This document shows positions 4,633-5,802 of a stretch of 5,802 bases of DNA, one piece after another. The notes below the pieces were generated by a model. The model had not been told where the DNA came from. It saw nothing but the letters and a program-made list of their open reading frames with translations, and made no database searches. Position numbers and translations under genes: made by a program. The DNA is from JADHUC01 sp964617665 (GTDB taxonomy: Bacteria; Planctomycetota; Planctomycetia; Pirellulales; Pirellulaceae). Positions within the stretch are counted from its first letter, which is position 1, and each line of letters starts with the position of its first letter. The DNA lies in contig CAZUAH010000767.1 of NCBI GenBank assembly GCA_964617665.1, positions 1-5,802 of the forward strand, given 5' to 3'.

Positions 4633-5802
4633 TCATAAGCTTTTAGCTTGTTTCTGCGCTTTTTCCCATTTCTGGTAATACTCTGCACAATTATCTGCAT
4701 CTAGCATCCATTTCCATTGCCAGGTATTATCTTCATCACCATATCCCAACCATTTAACAAAATATTGAACTTTACCTCTATAAATTCTCTTGTTGAGTAC
4801 TTTGTCAATCTGGAAATACTCTTGTCCATCAACAACCTCTGGTGGAATCGGTGTAATTTTTCTACCCTTGAAGTGAGTGTTAGGATCAGTGTAGAGTTTC
4901 AACAGAGATACGTGAAACACTGGCCACACTCTCATTGTCTTAGGCAATTTCAACCTATAACTTGTCGCATTCTCCTTAGCTTCTACCACATAAGGTCCAA
5001 CAAATTTCTCCATAAGACTGTAACTTGGTCTTTTCATTCTGTTGTTCATTTTCAAATTAACTGCATTGAGAAGTACCTTATCTCCAATGTTAAATTGAAC
5101 ATCTCTTCTCTTCTTGTTAGCATACTGTGCCATCACATCTTGAGCATAAGTCATACTATCTTTAGCATCTTGCCATGCTGTCTTTCTTGCTTCAATAAAA
5201 GAATCCAAAGATGGTTGTCCAATTTCTGACTTTCTCTTTGCCATCAACATTGTCGGAATGACAATCTCTCGTCCACTATTCAAAAAGCTAGGAGAGTGTC
5301 CTGTTGCTGAATGTTTAGTGCTGTTGTGAACCATCTCTAAAGTAGAAAGATTATCTTCCCAGTTATCTTGTTGGTAGTTAGAAAACATTCTCAATCTAAT
5401 CTTCAGGTCTTTAATAACTCTTTCACTTTCACCATCAGTCTGAGGATGAAAAGCTGAAGACATCGCTAATTGAGTTCCTAATTTTCCTTGTAGTACAGTC
5501 CAAAACTTACTAGCAAACTTAGTATCTCTATCAGAAGTAATTTTCGTCGGCAATCCATGTTGACATATAACTCGATTGTAGAAAACTATAGCTACATCGG
5601 AAGCAGTTGCAGTAGCTTTCAGTGGTATGAATTTCACAAATTTAGTGAATCTATCAACTATCACTAAACACTGCTCATTTCCCATCGGTGTAGTTGGAAG
5701 TTTGACTACAAAATCCATTGTTAACCAATCCCAAGGCGCATCCGGCACTGGTAAAGGTTGAAGCAATCCAGCTGGTGACTGTTGTGAAGGTTTACACCTT
5801 TG
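4633..5802 (-). CDS. pol: Pol polyprotein, C-terminal part: integrase core, GPY/F module and chromodomain (continued from base 1)
   Basis: This is Pol from the end of the zinc finger to the TGA stop at 4635-4633; bases 5748-5802 repeat 1-55. The frame does not start here: the first apparent start is a TTG codon, and the reading frame runs in from the zinc finger at the other end of the window. Integrase joins the cDNA to host DNA in the nucleus. The core has WDWLTMDFV (D889), ITSDRDTKF (D950) and TDGESERV (E986), giving D-x60-D-x35-E. A GPY/F module (VGPYVV, 1128-1130) and PVFHVSLLK follow, then a proline-rich linker and a chromodomain at about 1187-1239. The tail is short and basic. Length and layout fit an intact chromovirus integrase. 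Confidence 0.96.
   Translation of the reverse strand, partial: QRCKPSQQSPAGLLQPLPVPDAPWDWLTMDFVVKLPTTPMGNEQCLVIVDRFTKFVKFIPLKATATASDVAIVFYNRVICQHGLPTKITSDRDTKFASKFWTVLQGKLGTQLAMSSAFHPQTDGESERVIKDLKIRLRMFSNYQQDNWEDNLSTLEMVHNSTKHSATGHSPSFLNSGREIVIPTMLMAKRKSEIGQPSLDSFIEARKTAWQDAKDSMTYAQDVMAQYANKKRRDVQFNIGDKVLLNAVNLKMNNRMKRPSYSLMEKFVGPYVVEAKENATSYRLKLPKTMRVWPVFHVSLLKLYTDPNTHFKGRKITPIPPEVVDGQEYFQIDKVLNKRIYRGKVQYFVKWLGYGDEDNTWQWKWMLDADNCAEYYQKWEKAQKQAKSL
4663..4821 (-). other. Chromodomain at the integrase C-terminus
   Basis: Pol residues about 1187-1239, beginning EYFQIDKVLNKRIYRGK, then QYFVKWLGYGDEDNTW and a C-terminal helix AEYYQKWEKAQK. It aligns by eye with the HP1 chromodomain. The three aromatic-cage positions that bind methyl-lysine in HP1 are filled: Y1188, W1210 and Y1213. 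In chromoviruses this domain targets integration to chromatin, and an intact cage predicts binding to methylated histone H3 Lys9. Target choice is inference. Confidence 0.93.
4897..5088 (-). other. Integrase GPY/F module
   Basis: Pol residues about 1098-1161. The segment runs from FNIGDKVLLNAVNLK through KFVGPYVVEAKENATSYRLKLP to WPVFHVSLLKLY. The GPY triplet at 1128-1130 defines the module, which in other metavirus and gammaretrovirus integrases contributes to multimerisation and DNA binding. The PVFHVSLLK ending is typical of chromoviruses. A Trp precedes it where His is common. Confidence 0.9.
5380..5742 (-). other. Integrase catalytic core (DDE, RNase H fold)
   Basis: Pol residues about 880-1000. 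Catalytic residues are D889 in TMDF, D950 in SDRD and E986 in GESER. Thirty-five residues separate the second Asp from the Glu, matching the D,D35E rule. Supporting motifs are CLVIVDRFTKF, HGLPTKITSDRD and SSAFHPQTDGESERV. The residue before S-E-R is Glu where Gln is more usual, a minor change outside the catalytic set. Confidence 0.97.
5748..5802. repeat. Terminal direct repeat, right copy (assembly overlap)
   Basis: An exact copy of 1-55 with no mismatch. It encodes the same Pol residues in the same frame as the left copy, so it should be counted once when the circle is closed at 5747 nt. Confidence 0.93.

Larger units (their letters stand above)
1..5802 (-). mobile_element. Ty3/gypsy chromovirus LTR retrotransposon, circularly permuted
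   Basis: The whole window is one element read on the minus strand: LTR and leader (about 4544-3907), gag (3906-2629), then pol (2632 down to 1, continuing 5747 to 4633), spacer, polypurine tract. The order PR-RT-RNase H-INT defines Ty3/gypsy, since Ty1/copia has INT before RT. The C-terminal chromodomain places it among chromoviruses. Identical 55-base ends make the unique length 5747 nt. Only one LTR is represented, so LTR divergence cannot be used to date the insertion. There is no env-like third ORF and no captured host gene. No target-site duplication or flanking host DNA is visible. The family is not one I recognise by name, and the host clade is uncertain. Confidence 0.95.

Noticed and set aside
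4717..5229. A 170-codon open frame on the plus strand
   Set aside because: Antisense to the integrase C-terminal region and chromodomain, with no domain or start context of its own.
5764..5766. Independent integrase gene starting at 5766
   Set aside because: The apparent start is TTG within an uninterrupted pol frame coming from the zinc finger, so there is no separate integrase gene.
1..5802. Bacterial plasmid or virus, suggested by the circular form
   Set aside because: No replication, mobilisation or capsid gene of a plasmid or phage is present, and all coding sequence is explained by the chromovirus.

Overview
The window holds one retroelement: a Ty3/gypsy (Metaviridae) LTR retrotransposon of the chromovirus type, lying entirely on the minus strand. 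It is eukaryotic. Gag with a CCHC knuckle, the order protease-RT-RNase H-integrase, and an integrase ending in a GPY/F module plus a chromodomain are diagnostic. I cannot name the host. The integrase tail (PVFHVSLLK, then a proline-rich linker, then the chromodomain) resembles fungal elements to me, but oomycete, algal or plant hosts are not excluded. No cellular gene is visible.

The first 55 bases (1-55) and the last 55 (5748-5802) are identical. The unique sequence is therefore a closed path of 5747 nt cut open inside pol. Going down the minus strand: gag (3906-2629, 425 aa); pol starting at an ATG that overlaps the gag stop (2632), running to base 1, re-entering at 5747 and ending at 4633 (1248 aa, one open frame by my full translation); a short spacer; a polypurine tract (4555-4545); the LTR, starting TGTTACC at 4544; and a repeat-rich, ATG-free leader back to gag. 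The integrase zinc finger (58-178) and the DDE core (5380-5742) belong to the same domain set and join correctly only across the window ends, so the closure is coherent biologically as well as textually.

Only one LTR is present. A genomic element with two near-identical LTRs collapses to exactly this kind of circle in a de Bruijn assembly. A real one-LTR extrachromosomal circle or a tandem array would look the same. Both reading frames are uninterrupted and all expected catalytic residues are present apart from a Ser/Thr-to-Cys change in the protease motif, so this is a young and possibly active copy or a consensus of young copies.

Functionally, Gag forms the particle and binds RNA. Pol supplies protease, reverse transcriptase/RNase H and integrase, and the chromodomain probably steers integration to methylated-histone chromatin. 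The least conventional parts are the gag-pol junction (AAAATGA, compatible with stop-start reinitiation or a -1 slip), the tandemly repeated LTR/leader, and the lack of a recognisable tRNA primer-binding site.
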